Origin: Micromonospora sp. NBC_01740
GTDB lineage: Bacteria; Actinomycetota; Actinomycetes; Mycobacteriales; Micromonosporaceae
Length of the DNA: 64,000 bases
Assembly: GCF_035920365.1 (NCBI RefSeq)
Contig: NZ_CP109150.1
Coordinates: 3,720,001 to 3,784,000 of the forward strand
Reading direction: 5' to 3'
The notes beneath the pieces are model-generated. The model did not search any database and had not been told where the DNA came from. It saw only the letters and a list, made by a program, of their open reading frames with translations. Below, piece by piece: positions 8,086 through 15,839 of the stretch (positions are counted from its first letter, which is position 1; each line of letters starts with the position of its first letter). Both the position numbers and the translations under genes were made by a program.

Positions 8086-8802
8086 TCACGACCGGCGGTG
8101 GATCAGGTCGAAGATCGGGCGATCGGCCCGCAGGGCCCGGCGTTCGAATTTGGTGACCGGGCGGTGGGCGGGGCGGGGGGCGAAGCCGTCGTGCGCGTCG
8201 ACCAGCCCCGGGTCGGCGTCCAGGGTCTGGCGCATCGCCTCGGCGTACTCGGCCCAGTCGGTCGCGCAGTGCAGGGTGCCGCCGGGCGCCAGCCGGGAGC
8301 GCAGCAGCGCCACGTGGGCCGGCTGGATGATCCGCCGCTTGTGGTGGCGGGACTTGGGCCAGGGGTCGGGGAAGAAGACGTGCACGGCGTCCAGCGACGC
8401 CTCCGGCAGGCCCGTGACCAGGTCCAGGGCGTCGCCCTGCGCCACCCGTACGTTGCGCAGGGCGTGCCGGTCCACCAGGTCCAGCAGGTTGGCGATTCCG
8501 GGCGTGTGCACCTCGACCGCCAGATAGTCTCGACCGGGGTCGGCGGCGGCCATCTCGGCCGTGGTGTCGCCCATCCCGGAGCCGATCTCCAGCACCAGCG
8601 GGGCCCGCCGGCCGAACAGGCCGGCCAGGTCCACCGGCGTGCCGGGCCGCTCCGGCACGTCCAGGCCGTAGACCGGCCAGAGCCGGTCGAGGGCGTCCGT
8701 CTGGCGGCTGCTCATCCGGCCACGGCGCGGATGGAAGGTCCGGATCGTCCGGGCGGCGGCGGGCGCGGGGACGGCGGCGGCGGGGGAGTCGGTGAAGGTC
8801 AC
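8086..8802 (-). CDS. trmB: tRNA (guanine-N7)-methyltransferase
   Basis: This 238-residue SAM-dependent methyltransferase forms 7-methylguanosine at position 46 of tRNA variable loops. The SAM-binding motif EIGSGMGD is at 72-79, and the TrmB signature FFPDPWPKSRHHKRR lies at about 143-157. Near the C-terminus the conserved TKFERR segment contacts tRNA. The first 25 residues are Ala/Pro-rich and may be unstructured. GTG 8802 gives MTFTDSP and fits family length; an upstream frame extension would add an atypical Arg/Gly-rich tail. The gene appears monocistronic, with a strong hairpin directly after its stop. Confidence 0.92.
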   Translation of the reverse strand: MTFTDSPAAAVPAPAAARTIRTFHPRRGRMSSRQTDALDRLWPVYGLDVPERPGTPVDLAGLFGRRAPLVLEIGSGMGDTTAEMAAADPGRDYLAVEVHTPGIANLLDLVDRHALRNVRVAQGDALDLVTGLPEASLDAVHVFFPDPWPKSRHHKRRIIQPAHVALLRSRLAPGGTLHCATDWAEYAEAMRQTLDADPGLVDAHDGFAPRPAHRPVTKFERRALRADRPIFDLIHRRS

Positions 8803-8937
8803 AACGACCCGAGGGTACGCGACGACCGCGCCGAATCGGATGTGATGTTCGCCCGGGGATGAGAGGATCCATCCCGTACGGCAGACCGGGTGTCTGGTGT
8901 TGCCCGGCACTGCCCCAACGCGCCGGGAGGGGGCGTC

Positions 8938-9489
8938 GTGTCGGTGCACCGCGGCGGTGTGGCGCTGGCGATCGTGACCGTGGTCGCCGGTCCCCTGCTC
9001 GCGGCCGCCCCGGCCCTGGCCGCCCAGCCGCCCACCGCTGCTCTGCTGGCCCGGGCCGGCGCGCCCCAGCCGGGGCCGCGCGTCTTCGTCGAGGTCAGCC
9101 CGAGCACCGTCGAGCCCGGCTTCCTGGTGGGGATCCGGGCCAGCTGCCAGGACAATTCGGTCCCCGCCACCGTGGTCTCGGACGCCTTCGGCCGGGTGCA
9201 GGTGCAGCCGCAGCACGGCACGCTGACCGCCGCGCCGATGGTGCGGGAGCGCACCCGGCCCGGCAACTACCGGATCAAGCTGGAGTGTCGCGACGGCGAG
9301 ACCGCCTCGACCATGCTCCAGGTCGTCAAGGCCGTGAAGCCCAGTCGCGGCCCGGCGACCGGGTTCGGTGGTGGTGGCGGCGGTGGCTTCACCGGCGGGC
9401 TGCTGCTTCCGGGTGGCCTCGCGCTGATCGTGACCGGCATCGTGCTCGCGGTCCGGGCGGCGCGCCGCCCGCGTACCGCCCGTCGCTGA
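8938..9489 (+). CDS. Secreted, membrane-anchored protein, probable sortase substrate
   Basis: This 183-residue protein has a signal peptide (1-29, cleavage near ALA/AQ) and a mostly beta extracellular domain (45-130) with two cysteines (C70, C117) that could form a disulphide. A short spacer with GPATG (138-142), a glycine run, a membrane helix (about 155-172) and an Arg-rich tail follow. That is the layout of a sortase-sorted protein, although the motif is not classical LPXTG. GTG 8938 is preceded by GGAGG 7 bases upstream. A class F sortase starts 8 bases after the stop, so the two are probably translated from one message. The biological role is unknown. Confidence 0.8.
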   Translation: MSVHRGGVALAIVTVVAGPLLAAAPALAAQPPTAALLARAGAPQPGPRVFVEVSPSTVEPGFLVGIRASCQDNSVPATVVSDAFGRVQVQPQHGTLTAAPMVRERTRPGNYRIKLECRDGETASTMLQVVKAVKPSRGPATGFGGGGGGGFTGGLLLPGGLALIVTGIVLAVRAARRPRTARR

Positions 9490-9497
9490 GCCCGGTC

Positions 9498-10175
9498 ATG
9501 GTCCCCGCACCCGCCCCGCAGTCGGCCACCACAGCGGCCCGCAACCCACGGCCGCCCGGACGCCGCCCCTGGTCGGTGCCGCTGGCGGTGGTGCTGGTGC
9601 TGGCCGGGGTCTTCGCCACCGGCGCGGGCCTGGGGCGCACCGCCGGGCCGTTCGACTGGGCCGCCGGCGGAGGACAGGACCGGCCGGCCCGCAGCGAGAA
9701 CGGCGCGCTGGCGGCCAGCCGGCCGGTGCGCCTGTCGATTCCCGCGATCAAGGTGTCCGCCCCGGTGGCTCCCGTCGGCCAGGCCCGGGACGGCTCCATC
9801 GCCGTCCCGCCGCTGGAGCGGGCCGACGAGACCGGCTGGTACGACCGGGGCCCCACCCCGGGCGAGCCGGGCCCGTCGGTCATCGTCGGGCACGTGGACA
9901 CCAAGCGCGGCCCGTCGGTCTTCTACGACCTGCACAAGCTGCGCCCGGACGACACCGTCGAGGTGGCCCGGGCGGACGGATCGGTCGTGGTGTTCCGGGT
10001 CGACTCTGTGGAGCACTTCCCCAAGGAGCGGCTGCCGGCGGAGCGGGTCTACGGCGACGAGGGCCCCGCGGGCCTGCGCCTGATCACCTGCGGCGGCGAC
10101 TGGCTCGGCGGCCGGACGGGCTACGCCGACAACATCATCGCCTTCGCCACCCTGCTCTCCTCCCGCAACCCCTGA
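9498..10175 (+). CDS. Class F sortase
   Basis: This 225-residue membrane-anchored transpeptidase has a signal-anchor helix at 27-45, a linker, and the sortase beta-barrel (75-220). The catalytic triad is visible as His132 (VGHVDTK), Cys198 (LITCGG) and Arg206 (GGRTGYADN). The short domain and histidine context fit class F (actinobacterial) rather than class A or E enzymes. It lies 8 bases after a gene whose product has a GPATG motif plus membrane tail, the likely cognate substrate. It acts at the outer face of the membrane, attaching proteins to peptidoglycan or processing them. Confidence 0.87.
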   Translation: MVPAPAPQSATTAARNPRPPGRRPWSVPLAVVLVLAGVFATGAGLGRTAGPFDWAAGGGQDRPARSENGALAASRPVRLSIPAIKVSAPVAPVGQARDGSIAVPPLERADETGWYDRGPTPGEPGPSVIVGHVDTKRGPSVFYDLHKLRPDDTVEVARADGSVVVFRVDSVEHFPKERLPAERVYGDEGPAGLRLITCGGDWLGGRTGYADNIIAFATLLSSRNP

Positions 10176-10313
10176 ACGCAGGCTCCCACTCACGCTCGCT
10201 GCCGGATCGGGTGCCCATGCGGCCCGGACACACCTGCCAGACAGTTGCCAGCTCATCACACTGTGTAGCAGGATGAACCGAGGGTGCATCGGAATGTCCG
10301 GAGAGGGCGCTGG

Positions 10314-11102
10314 ATGAACTATGCGGTGATCGAGGCGATGACTGCGGCCGGCCTCACTGCCGACAACCTCGCAGCCGAGATAGGCGTTGATCCGAAGACG
10401 GCGGCCCGGTGGGCAAACCCGGGACATATTCCGCAGTCTCGTCACCGGGCGAAGGTCGCGGATCTTCTCGGCCGTGAAGTGCTGGATCTCTGGCCAGGCA
10501 TCTTGAAGCGGCGGGAACCGGTGTGGCTCCGACAGTGGGTGGACTGGGAACGCGCAGCGGTCGCGCTGAAGTGGTTCGAGCTGGCCTGGGTGCCGGGTCT
10601 GTTCCAGACCAAGGCGTACGCGCAAGCGACGTTGGCCGGTGAGCCCTTGTCCACCAGCGAGCTGGATGAGCTGGTCGAGGCGCGTCTGAATCGACAAGCC
10701 GTGCTGCACCGGGAGCGGCCACCGCTGCTGATCGCAGTCATGGACGAAGCGGTCCTCTGGCGAGCCGTCGACGGCGATCGAGAACTGATGCGCGAACAGT
10801 GCGAACACCTCGCGGCGTGCGCGCGGCTGCCTTCCGTGCAGGTGTATGTGGTTCCTTCGTCCGTGGGGATGTATCCGGGTCTCGGCGGGCCGCTGATTCT
10901 CGCCGAGCTGCCCGAGGGCGAACAGGTCGCTCATGTCGACAGCCAGGCGCGAGCAGAGGTCATTTCCGAGACCGTGGACGTTGCTAAGCTCGTTGTCCGG
11001 TGGGAAAGAATTCGGGGCGAAGCCCTCTCGCGGGCGCAGTCACTAGACCTCATCACGAAAGCAGCAGAGCATCATGGATCTGGCCGGCGCGCAGTGGCGT
11101 AA
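10314..11102 (+). CDS. Scr1-type helix-turn-helix regulator with DUF5753 domain
   Basis: This 262-residue regulator has an N-terminal DNA-binding domain (about 1-55; LTADNLAAEIGVDPKTAARW is the helix-turn-helix). Residues 75-250 are the DUF5753-type region (WVPGLFQTKAYAQATL, then LNRQAVLHRERPPLL). Such proteins pair with small DUF397 proteins in actinomycetes, often affecting development or antibiotic production; they have been compared with toxin-antitoxin pairs. ATG 10314 has GGAGAGG upstream; an earlier in-frame ATG at 10284 lacks one. Its last 29 bases overlap the start of the DUF397 gene. A half-site AGTTGC (10243-10248) lies upstream. Confidence 0.87.
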   Translation: MNYAVIEAMTAAGLTADNLAAEIGVDPKTAARWANPGHIPQSRHRAKVADLLGREVLDLWPGILKRREPVWLRQWVDWERAAVALKWFELAWVPGLFQTKAYAQATLAGEPLSTSELDELVEARLNRQAVLHRERPPLLIAVMDEAVLWRAVDGDRELMREQCEHLAACARLPSVQVYVVPSSVGMYPGLGGPLILAELPEGEQVAHVDSQARAEVISETVDVAKLVVRWERIRGEALSRAQSLDLITKAAEHHGSGRRAVA

Positions 11103-11274
11103 GAGCACGAAGAGCGGAAACAACGGCGGATCGTGCGTCGAGGTCGCGGACAACCTTCGCGATCACGTGCTGGTTCGCGATACGAAGGATCGCGATGGCG
11201 CAACCCTCATTTTCGGCCGGGACGCGTGGCGCGGTTTCGTGACATTGGCGAAGGAGATCGGCCCGGTCGGCTGA
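11074..11274 (+). CDS. DUF397 protein, partner of upstream regulator
   Basis: This 66-residue protein has the typical DUF397 pattern: WRKSTKSGNNGGSCVEVAD near the N-terminus, VRDTKDRDGATLIF in the middle and WRGFV near the end. Its ATG lies inside the 3' end of the regulator gene (29-base overlap), so translation is probably coupled. DUF397 proteins modulate or antagonise the cognate helix-turn-helix regulator. A second such pair is at 28981-30063. Confidence 0.92.
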   Translation: MDLAGAQWRKSTKSGNNGGSCVEVADNLRDHVLVRDTKDRDGATLIFGRDAWRGFVTLAKEIGPVG

Positions 11275-11286
11275 CTGCGGCGGCAT

Positions 11287-11320
11287 GAACATGCCCCTGG
11301 CGAATGCCGGGGGCATGTTC
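11287..11320 (+). terminator. Terminator after regulator/DUF397 operon
   Basis: GAACATGCCCC (11287-11297) pairs perfectly with GGGGCATGTTC (11310-11320) around a 12-base loop, starting 13 bases after the DUF397 stop. It also lies before the convergent minus-strand gene ending at 11364. Confidence 0.75.
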
Positions 11321-11363
11321 TGGTTCCTGGGCCGCCTGGGACCGTGCCGCCTCGCGCGACGGG

Positions 11364-11678
11364 TCAGGGGCGGGGTGGGACCTGCTGGACGACCTCGAAC
11401 TCCAGGAGGGTGGCGCCGGAGGCGACCGGGGGACGCTTCTCGCCCGTCCCGGCGTGGGCGGCGCGGGAAGGGCCGGCAGCCCACGCCTGATAGGCCTCCT
11501 CGGTCTCCCAGCGGGTGTAGACGAAGTAGCGGTTCTCCCCGGCCACCGGGCGCAGCAGTTCGAAGCCGAGGAAGCCGGGGGAGTTCTCCACCGCCCCGGC
11601 CCGCGCGGCGAACCGCTTTTCCAGCTCCTCGCCCGCGCCTGGAGGGACGTCGATCGCGTTGATCTTCACGACTGCCAT
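11364..11678 (-). CDS. ABM-family monooxygenase (antibiotic biosynthesis/heme-degrading type)
   Basis: This 104-residue protein has the dimeric ferredoxin-like fold of the ABM superfamily: MAVVKINAIDVPPGAGEELEKRF, then FLGFELLRP and YFVYTRWETEEAYQAW. Family members oxidise aromatic polyketides or cleave heme without bound cofactors. The N...W pattern resembles HmoB/IsdG-type heme monooxygenases, but key heme residues cannot be confirmed by eye. It stands 28 bases downstream of the exonuclease III gene on the same strand and could be co-transcribed with it. Confidence 0.75.
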   Translation of the reverse strand: MAVVKINAIDVPPGAGEELEKRFAARAGAVENSPGFLGFELLRPVAGENRYFVYTRWETEEAYQAWAAGPSRAAHAGTGEKRPPVASGATLLEFEVVQQVPPRP

Positions 11679-11706
11679 GGCTCCACCCTAGCGACGGGGC
11701 CGGGGC

Positions 11707-12504
11707 TCAGAACGACTCGACGGCCGGAACCAGGTCGGCGTCGACCACGATCGGCGCGTGGTCGGAGGGCCCCTTGCCCTTGCGCGCCTCCCGGTCCACG
11801 TACGCGGAGCGGACCGCCCGGGCGAACGGCGCCGAGGCGTACACGAGGTCGATCCGCATGCCCTTGTTCTGGTGGAACATGCCGGCCCGGTAGTCCCAGT
11901 AGGTGAACGGGTGCGGGCCCTTCATCGGCGTGGGCACCACGTCGGAGAGCCCGAGGTCGCGCAGCGCCGCGAGGGCCGCCCGCTCGGCGGGGGTGACGTG
12001 CGTGGAGTGGGTGAACAGCGCCGGGTCCCAGACGTCGGCGTCGGTGGGCGCCACGTTGAAGTCGCCGCAGACCGCCAGCGGCAGGCCGCCGGTCAGCTCC
12101 GTCTCGACCGCGTCCCGCAGCGCCGCGAACCAGGCGAGCTTGTACGCGTAGTGCGGGTCGTCCGGGGCCCGGCCGTTCGGCACGTACACCGACCAGACCC
12201 GGACCCCGTCGCAGGTCGCCGAGATGGCCCGGGCCTCGGGATCGGGGAAGCCCGGCTCGCCGGGGAACCCCACCGTGACGTCGGCCAGGCCGACCCGGGA
12301 CAGGATCGCCACCCCGTTCCACCGACCGTCGCTGTGGCTGGCCACCGTGTAGCCCAGCTCGCCCACCTCGGCCACCGGGAAGGCGCCGTCCGGGCACTTC
12401 GTCTCCTGGAGGCAGACGACGTCGGGGCCCGTGCCCGCCAACCAGTCCAGCAGCCGGGGCAGGCGGGCCTTCACCGAGTTCACGTTCCAGGTCGCCAGGC
12501 GCAT
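11707..12504 (-). CDS. xth: Exodeoxyribonuclease III
   Basis: This 265-residue Mg-dependent AP endonuclease/3'-5' exonuclease acts in base-excision repair. All family landmarks are visible: N7 (TWNVNS), E34 (LQETK), W62-N63 (RWNGVAIL), Y107 (YVPNG), D147/N149 (CGDFN), D218 (MRIDLV) and the terminal SDHAP (D247, H248). ATG 12504 (MRLATWNVN) matches the family start; another ATG 18 bases upstream would only add six residues. It is followed by an ABM gene and preceded by a PAC2 gene, all on the minus strand with short gaps. Confidence 0.93.
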   Translation of the reverse strand: MRLATWNVNSVKARLPRLLDWLAGTGPDVVCLQETKCPDGAFPVAEVGELGYTVASHSDGRWNGVAILSRVGLADVTVGFPGEPGFPDPEARAISATCDGVRVWSVYVPNGRAPDDPHYAYKLAWFAALRDAVETELTGGLPLAVCGDFNVAPTDADVWDPALFTHSTHVTPAERAALAALRDLGLSDVVPTPMKGPHPFTYWDYRAGMFHQNKGMRIDLVYASAPFARAVRSAYVDREARKGKGPSDHAPIVVDADLVPAVESF

Positions 12505-12541
12505 GTGACCAGCCTGCCCCATCCCCCCGCGTGTCGCCGGT

Positions 12542-13462
12542 TCAGCTGCCCGGGGTGTCGCCCGGGCGGGTCTGCTCGGCCAGGAACCGCTCCAGTTCGG
12601 CGCCCAGCTCGTCGGCGGTGGGCAGTGGCCCGGCCTCGGCGGCCAGCAGGTTCCTCTCGCCCCGGCCGCGCGCGAACGCGTCGTACTGCTCCTCGAGGGC
12701 CTGCACCAGCTGGGCGGCGTCGTCGGTCTGGGCGACCTGCCGGTCGATCTCCACCCGGACCACCTCGGCCGCCGAACGCAGCCCGTCGCGGGGCAGCAGC
12801 AGCCCGGTGCTGCGGGACACGGAGGCGAGCAGCACCTCGGCGGCGGCCGGGTACTCCGTCTGCGCCACGTAGTGCGGCACGTGGGCGGCGAAACCGAGGG
12901 CGTCACGGCCCAGCTCGCCGAGGCGGTACTCCAGCAGGTGCCCGACGCTGCCCGGCACCTGCACCCGCTGCAACCACGGCTCGTAGCCGGCGATCAGCTC
13001 GCGGCGGGTGGCGTGTGCGGTCACCCCGGCGGGCCGGGTGTGCGGCACGGCCATCGGGATCGAGTTGAGCCCGACGGTGAGCCGGACGTCCAGCCGCGCG
13101 GAGATGCCGGCCACCGCGGCCACGAAGCGCTCCCACTGCAGGTCCGGCTCCGGGCCGGTGAGTAGCAGGAAGGGGGTCTCGTCGTCGTCGCGGAGCAGGT
13201 GCAGCTCCAGCGCCGGGGCGTCGTACGACTCCCAGTGGTCCTCGACGAAGGTCATCACCGGGCGGCGCGAGCGGTAATCGAAGAGCTGGTCGACGTCGAA
13301 CCGCGCGATCGGGCGGGCGTCCAGGGAGGTGAGCAGCTGCTCCCTCGCCAGTCGGGTGGCGCTGCCGGCGTCGACGAAGCCGGTGAGGGTCTGGATCAGG
13401 ACCGGCTGACCGAGGTCGGGCAGATCGTCGGTGAGCTCGTAGAGCTCGTGTGGGTCGAGCAC
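12542..13462 (-). CDS. PAC2-family protein
   Basis: This 306-residue protein belongs to the PAC2 (proteasome assembly chaperone 2-like) family. It begins MLDPHELYELTDDLPDLGQPVLIQTLTGFVDAGSA, with the family's VLI...L.G..DAG pattern. It continues with FDVDQLFDYRSRRPVM and LTGPEPDLQWERF. GTG 13462 has GGAGGT 8 bases upstream and fixes the start. Actinobacteria carry proteasomes and often several PAC2 proteins, whose function is unproven. The C-terminal 60 residues are charged and probably helical. Confidence 0.85.
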   Translation of the reverse strand: MLDPHELYELTDDLPDLGQPVLIQTLTGFVDAGSATRLAREQLLTSLDARPIARFDVDQLFDYRSRRPVMTFVEDHWESYDAPALELHLLRDDDETPFLLLTGPEPDLQWERFVAAVAGISARLDVRLTVGLNSIPMAVPHTRPAGVTAHATRRELIAGYEPWLQRVQVPGSVGHLLEYRLGELGRDALGFAAHVPHYVAQTEYPAAAEVLLASVSRSTGLLLPRDGLRSAAEVVRVEIDRQVAQTDDAAQLVQALEEQYDAFARGRGERNLLAAEAGPLPTADELGAELERFLAEQTRPGDTPGS

Positions 13463-13879
13463 CGGTGCGGACCTCCCTGGTCGTGCGTACGGGTCGCCGC
13501 GCGAGGGCACCCGGTTCGGGGAACGTACCCGCCATCCTCGTGCATTCCTCGCCGCGCCCCGCCGCGGGTCGTCACCTGTCCGGTAATCGGGCGTATGCCC
13601 GCAAGCCCACCGGCGGACGAGGAACGTTGACCGTCAGGACGACCAGGCTATCGGCCGAACGGGCGAGTTTGGGGATCATGGGCCGGACGGTGGGGGTTTG
13701 TCCGTGTTTCGGGCGCGCAGGGGCGGGCCGGGGCGACCCGGAGGTCTGACCGGTCCGCGAGGTCCGTCCCCCGGGCTGCCCGGGGCGGCAGGGGCGTCCA
13801 CCAGGCCCAGCCCATATCGTGAGGAAAGCCACGAGATCACCCGGGGTGATCGGCGGGTGGGCCTGCCTAGCCTCGGCTG
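13463..13879. other. 417-bp divergent intergenic region with palindrome
   Basis: This stretch separates the PAC2 gene (minus) from the secreted protein gene (plus). I see no gene in it. The notable element is the palindrome at 13835-13851; CATATC at 13813-13818 is a possible -10 for the plus-strand gene. The remainder is unremarkable GC-rich DNA. Confidence 0.5.
13835..13851. promoter_or_regulatory. Perfect palindrome GATCACCCGGGGTGATC
   Basis: Eight-base arms GATCACCC/GGGTGATC around a central G, 28 bases before the ATG of the secreted protein gene at 13880. Its place between a possible -10 (13813-13818) and the start fits a repressor operator, or a 5' leader hairpin. Confidence 0.45.
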
Positions 13880-14722
13880 ATGCGTGACGACCGCACCCTC
13901 GACGACCAGATCGCCCCCGGTGACCCGGTTGGCCGTTCGAACGATACCCCCTCGTACGTTCGGTCAACCGCCCTCCGCGCCGCCGGGGCGTACGCCCACC
14001 TGCTGACACGCGGGCCCGCCCGGGCCCGGATCGCCCTCGCCACCGGCGTGCTGTGCTGCCTCGGCCTGACCGCCGTCGCCCAGGGCGCGGGGGACGACTC
14101 CGCCGACCCGGCCCCCGCCGCCGCCCCCTCCGCGCTCGCCGAGCGCGCCGAGCCGGACCCGGCCTCCCGCAAGGTGGAACGCGTCGCCACCTCCGCCAGC
14201 CCGACCCCGACCCGCGCCGCCGACCCGGACACCACCACCCCGGCACCGGAGAAGACCACCCGCAAGCCGATCGACCCCGCCCCGGTCGTCGGGCTCGACG
14301 ACGCCCAGATGGAGAACGCCGAGGAGATCGTGCGGACCGGGCGCGAGATGGGGATGCCCCGGCGCGCGCTGGTGATCGCGGTCGCCACCGCGATGCAGGA
14401 GAGCAACCTCTACAACGTCGCCAGCGGGGTGCTCCCCGAGTCCCGCGAGTACCCGCACCAGGGCATCGGGTGGGACCACGACTCGGTCGGGCTGTTCCAG
14501 CAGCGCTCCAGCAGCGGCTGGGGCGAGGTCGGTGAGCTGATGGACCCGGAGTTCGCCACCCGACAGTTCCTCTCGGCGCTGGCGCGGGTGCCGGGCTGGC
14601 AGCAGATGCGGCTCACCGACGCCGCCCAGGCGGTGCAGATCTCCGCCTACCCGGAGCACTACGCCAAGCACGAGTGGCGCGCCTCCAAGGTCGTCGCGGC
14701 GTGCCTGGAGGCCGGGCAGTAG
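13880..14722 (+). CDS. Secreted/membrane-anchored lysozyme-like protein
   Basis: This 280-residue protein has a cytoplasmic N-terminus (1-50), one membrane helix (about 52-70, ARIALATGVLCCLGLTAVA), a Pro/Thr-rich linker (75-130) and a C-terminal helical domain (140-280). The last domain reads MENAEEIVRTGREMGMPRRALVIAVATAMQESNL and then DHDSVGLFQQRSSSGWGE. That resembles lysozyme-like transglycosylase folds with the catalytic Glu in the MQESN segment (E174) followed by SVGLFQQR. Many actinomycete homologues are labelled hypothetical. The probable role is cleavage or remodelling of peptidoglycan outside the membrane. Confidence 0.72.
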   Translation: MRDDRTLDDQIAPGDPVGRSNDTPSYVRSTALRAAGAYAHLLTRGPARARIALATGVLCCLGLTAVAQGAGDDSADPAPAAAPSALAERAEPDPASRKVERVATSASPTPTRAADPDTTTPAPEKTTRKPIDPAPVVGLDDAQMENAEEIVRTGREMGMPRRALVIAVATAMQESNLYNVASGVLPESREYPHQGIGWDHDSVGLFQQRSSSGWGEVGELMDPEFATRQFLSALARVPGWQQMRLTDAAQAVQISAYPEHYAKHEWRASKVVAACLEAGQ

Positions 14723-14825
14723 GCTCCTACCAACCACAGTGGACGGTTGCGGTTCGCGCATCCGGGGTACATGTGTTGTCGCTCCGAGGTACACATGGAA
14801 CAGGCACCACCGACTGGAGGACGAC

Positions 14826-14969
14826 ATGTCACTGATGCAGCGGATCAGCACCTTCCTGCGTTCGCCCAAGGGTCAGCAGATGGTCGACCGTGGCCGTCGC
14901 GAGCTGGCCAAGCCCGGCACCCAGCAGAAGCTCCGGGGTCTCGCGGCCAAGCTCCAGAACCGCCGCTGA
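14826..14969 (+). CDS. Small basic conserved protein
   Basis: This 47-residue protein (MSLMQRISTFLRSPKGQQMV...) has a GGAGG ribosome site 5 bases before its ATG, which strongly supports translation. It is rich in Arg/Lys/Gln and probably one or two amphipathic helices. Similar tiny proteins occur in other actinomycetes as far as I recall, without known function. CATGTGT/ACACATG inverted arms (14770-14776, 14791-14797) lie just upstream. It precedes the EcsC-like gene by 38 bases. Confidence 0.65.
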   Translation: MSLMQRISTFLRSPKGQQMVDRGRRELAKPGTQQKLRGLAAKLQNRR

Positions 14970-15007
14970 CCCGTCACCGCCGACCTCTCCGACCCCCGGG
15001 AGACCCT

Positions 15008-15766
15008 GTGACCGATCCCGCGCCCGCCGACGACCAGCGCGTCGCCGAAGGACCTCAGCCGCCGGCCGTGGTTCCGGCACCGACGCAGGAGGCCACCGAG
15101 GCGCCGCCGCTGAAGCTCTGGGACCGGATGCGGGAGGACCCGCAGTACGCCCCCGAGCACCTCGCCCTGGAGGCCGTACGCCGGCTGGGGCCGGAGGCGG
15201 CGCAGTGGGCCGCGCGGGCCCGGGCCGAGCAGCCCGGCGTCTCCGCCGAGGCCCTGGCGGAGCAGGCGGTACGCAAGTTCGTCAACCACGCCCGGCTCTC
15301 CGGGGCGGTGTCGGGCGCCGCCGGGCTGCCCGGCGCCGTGATCGACGTGGGGATCCTGGCCTGGACGCAGGCCCGGATGGTGCTGCACGTCGCCGCCGCG
15401 TACGGGGTCGACCCGCTGCACGGCGACCGGGCGACCGACCTGCTGGTGCTGCAGAAGGTGCACAAGGTCGCCGAGAGCGCCCGGCTCGCGCTCGGGGTGG
15501 CCGCCGGCCGGGAGCGCGCCGGGGCCCTCTTCGGCAGCGGGGGGCAGAACCCGCTCGGCAAGGTCATGCTGCGCCTCGGCGTGCGACTGGCCCAGATGGC
15601 CGGGGTGCGCGCGGCGAAGCGGGTCTTCGCCAAGGTGGTGCCCGGCGCGGCGATCGTGCTCGGCACCTGGGCCAACTCGTCGGCCACCAAGGATCTCGCC
15701 GTGCGCTCCCACGCCCTCTACCGCCAGCACGGCGGACCGACCGTCCCCGAGCCCCGCCGGCCCTGA
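15008..15766 (+). CDS. EcsC-family protein
   Basis: This 252-residue protein has a Pro-rich N-terminus (1-35) followed by the EcsC domain. Recognisable parts are HARLSGAVSGAAGLPGAVIDVGILAWTQARM (about residues 95-125), then the LHVAAAYGVDP and AKRVFAKVVPGAAIVLGTWANS helices. The glycine/alanine-rich hydrophobic stretches suggest membrane association. EcsC proteins lie with ABC transporter genes in Firmicutes, but the function is unknown. GTG 15008 is preceded by GGGAG. It is likely transcribed with the small gene at 14826. Confidence 0.8.
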   Translation: MTDPAPADDQRVAEGPQPPAVVPAPTQEATEAPPLKLWDRMREDPQYAPEHLALEAVRRLGPEAAQWAARARAEQPGVSAEALAEQAVRKFVNHARLSGAVSGAAGLPGAVIDVGILAWTQARMVLHVAAAYGVDPLHGDRATDLLVLQKVHKVAESARLALGVAAGRERAGALFGSGGQNPLGKVMLRLGVRLAQMAGVRAAKRVFAKVVPGAAIVLGTWANSSATKDLAVRSHALYRQHGGPTVPEPRRP

Positions 15767-15839
15767 CGCCGGTCGTCACCCGCCATCCCGCCGCCCGTCC
15801 GCCCGCCCGCCCCTGCGGGTGTGCGGTCGGCCGGCAGGG

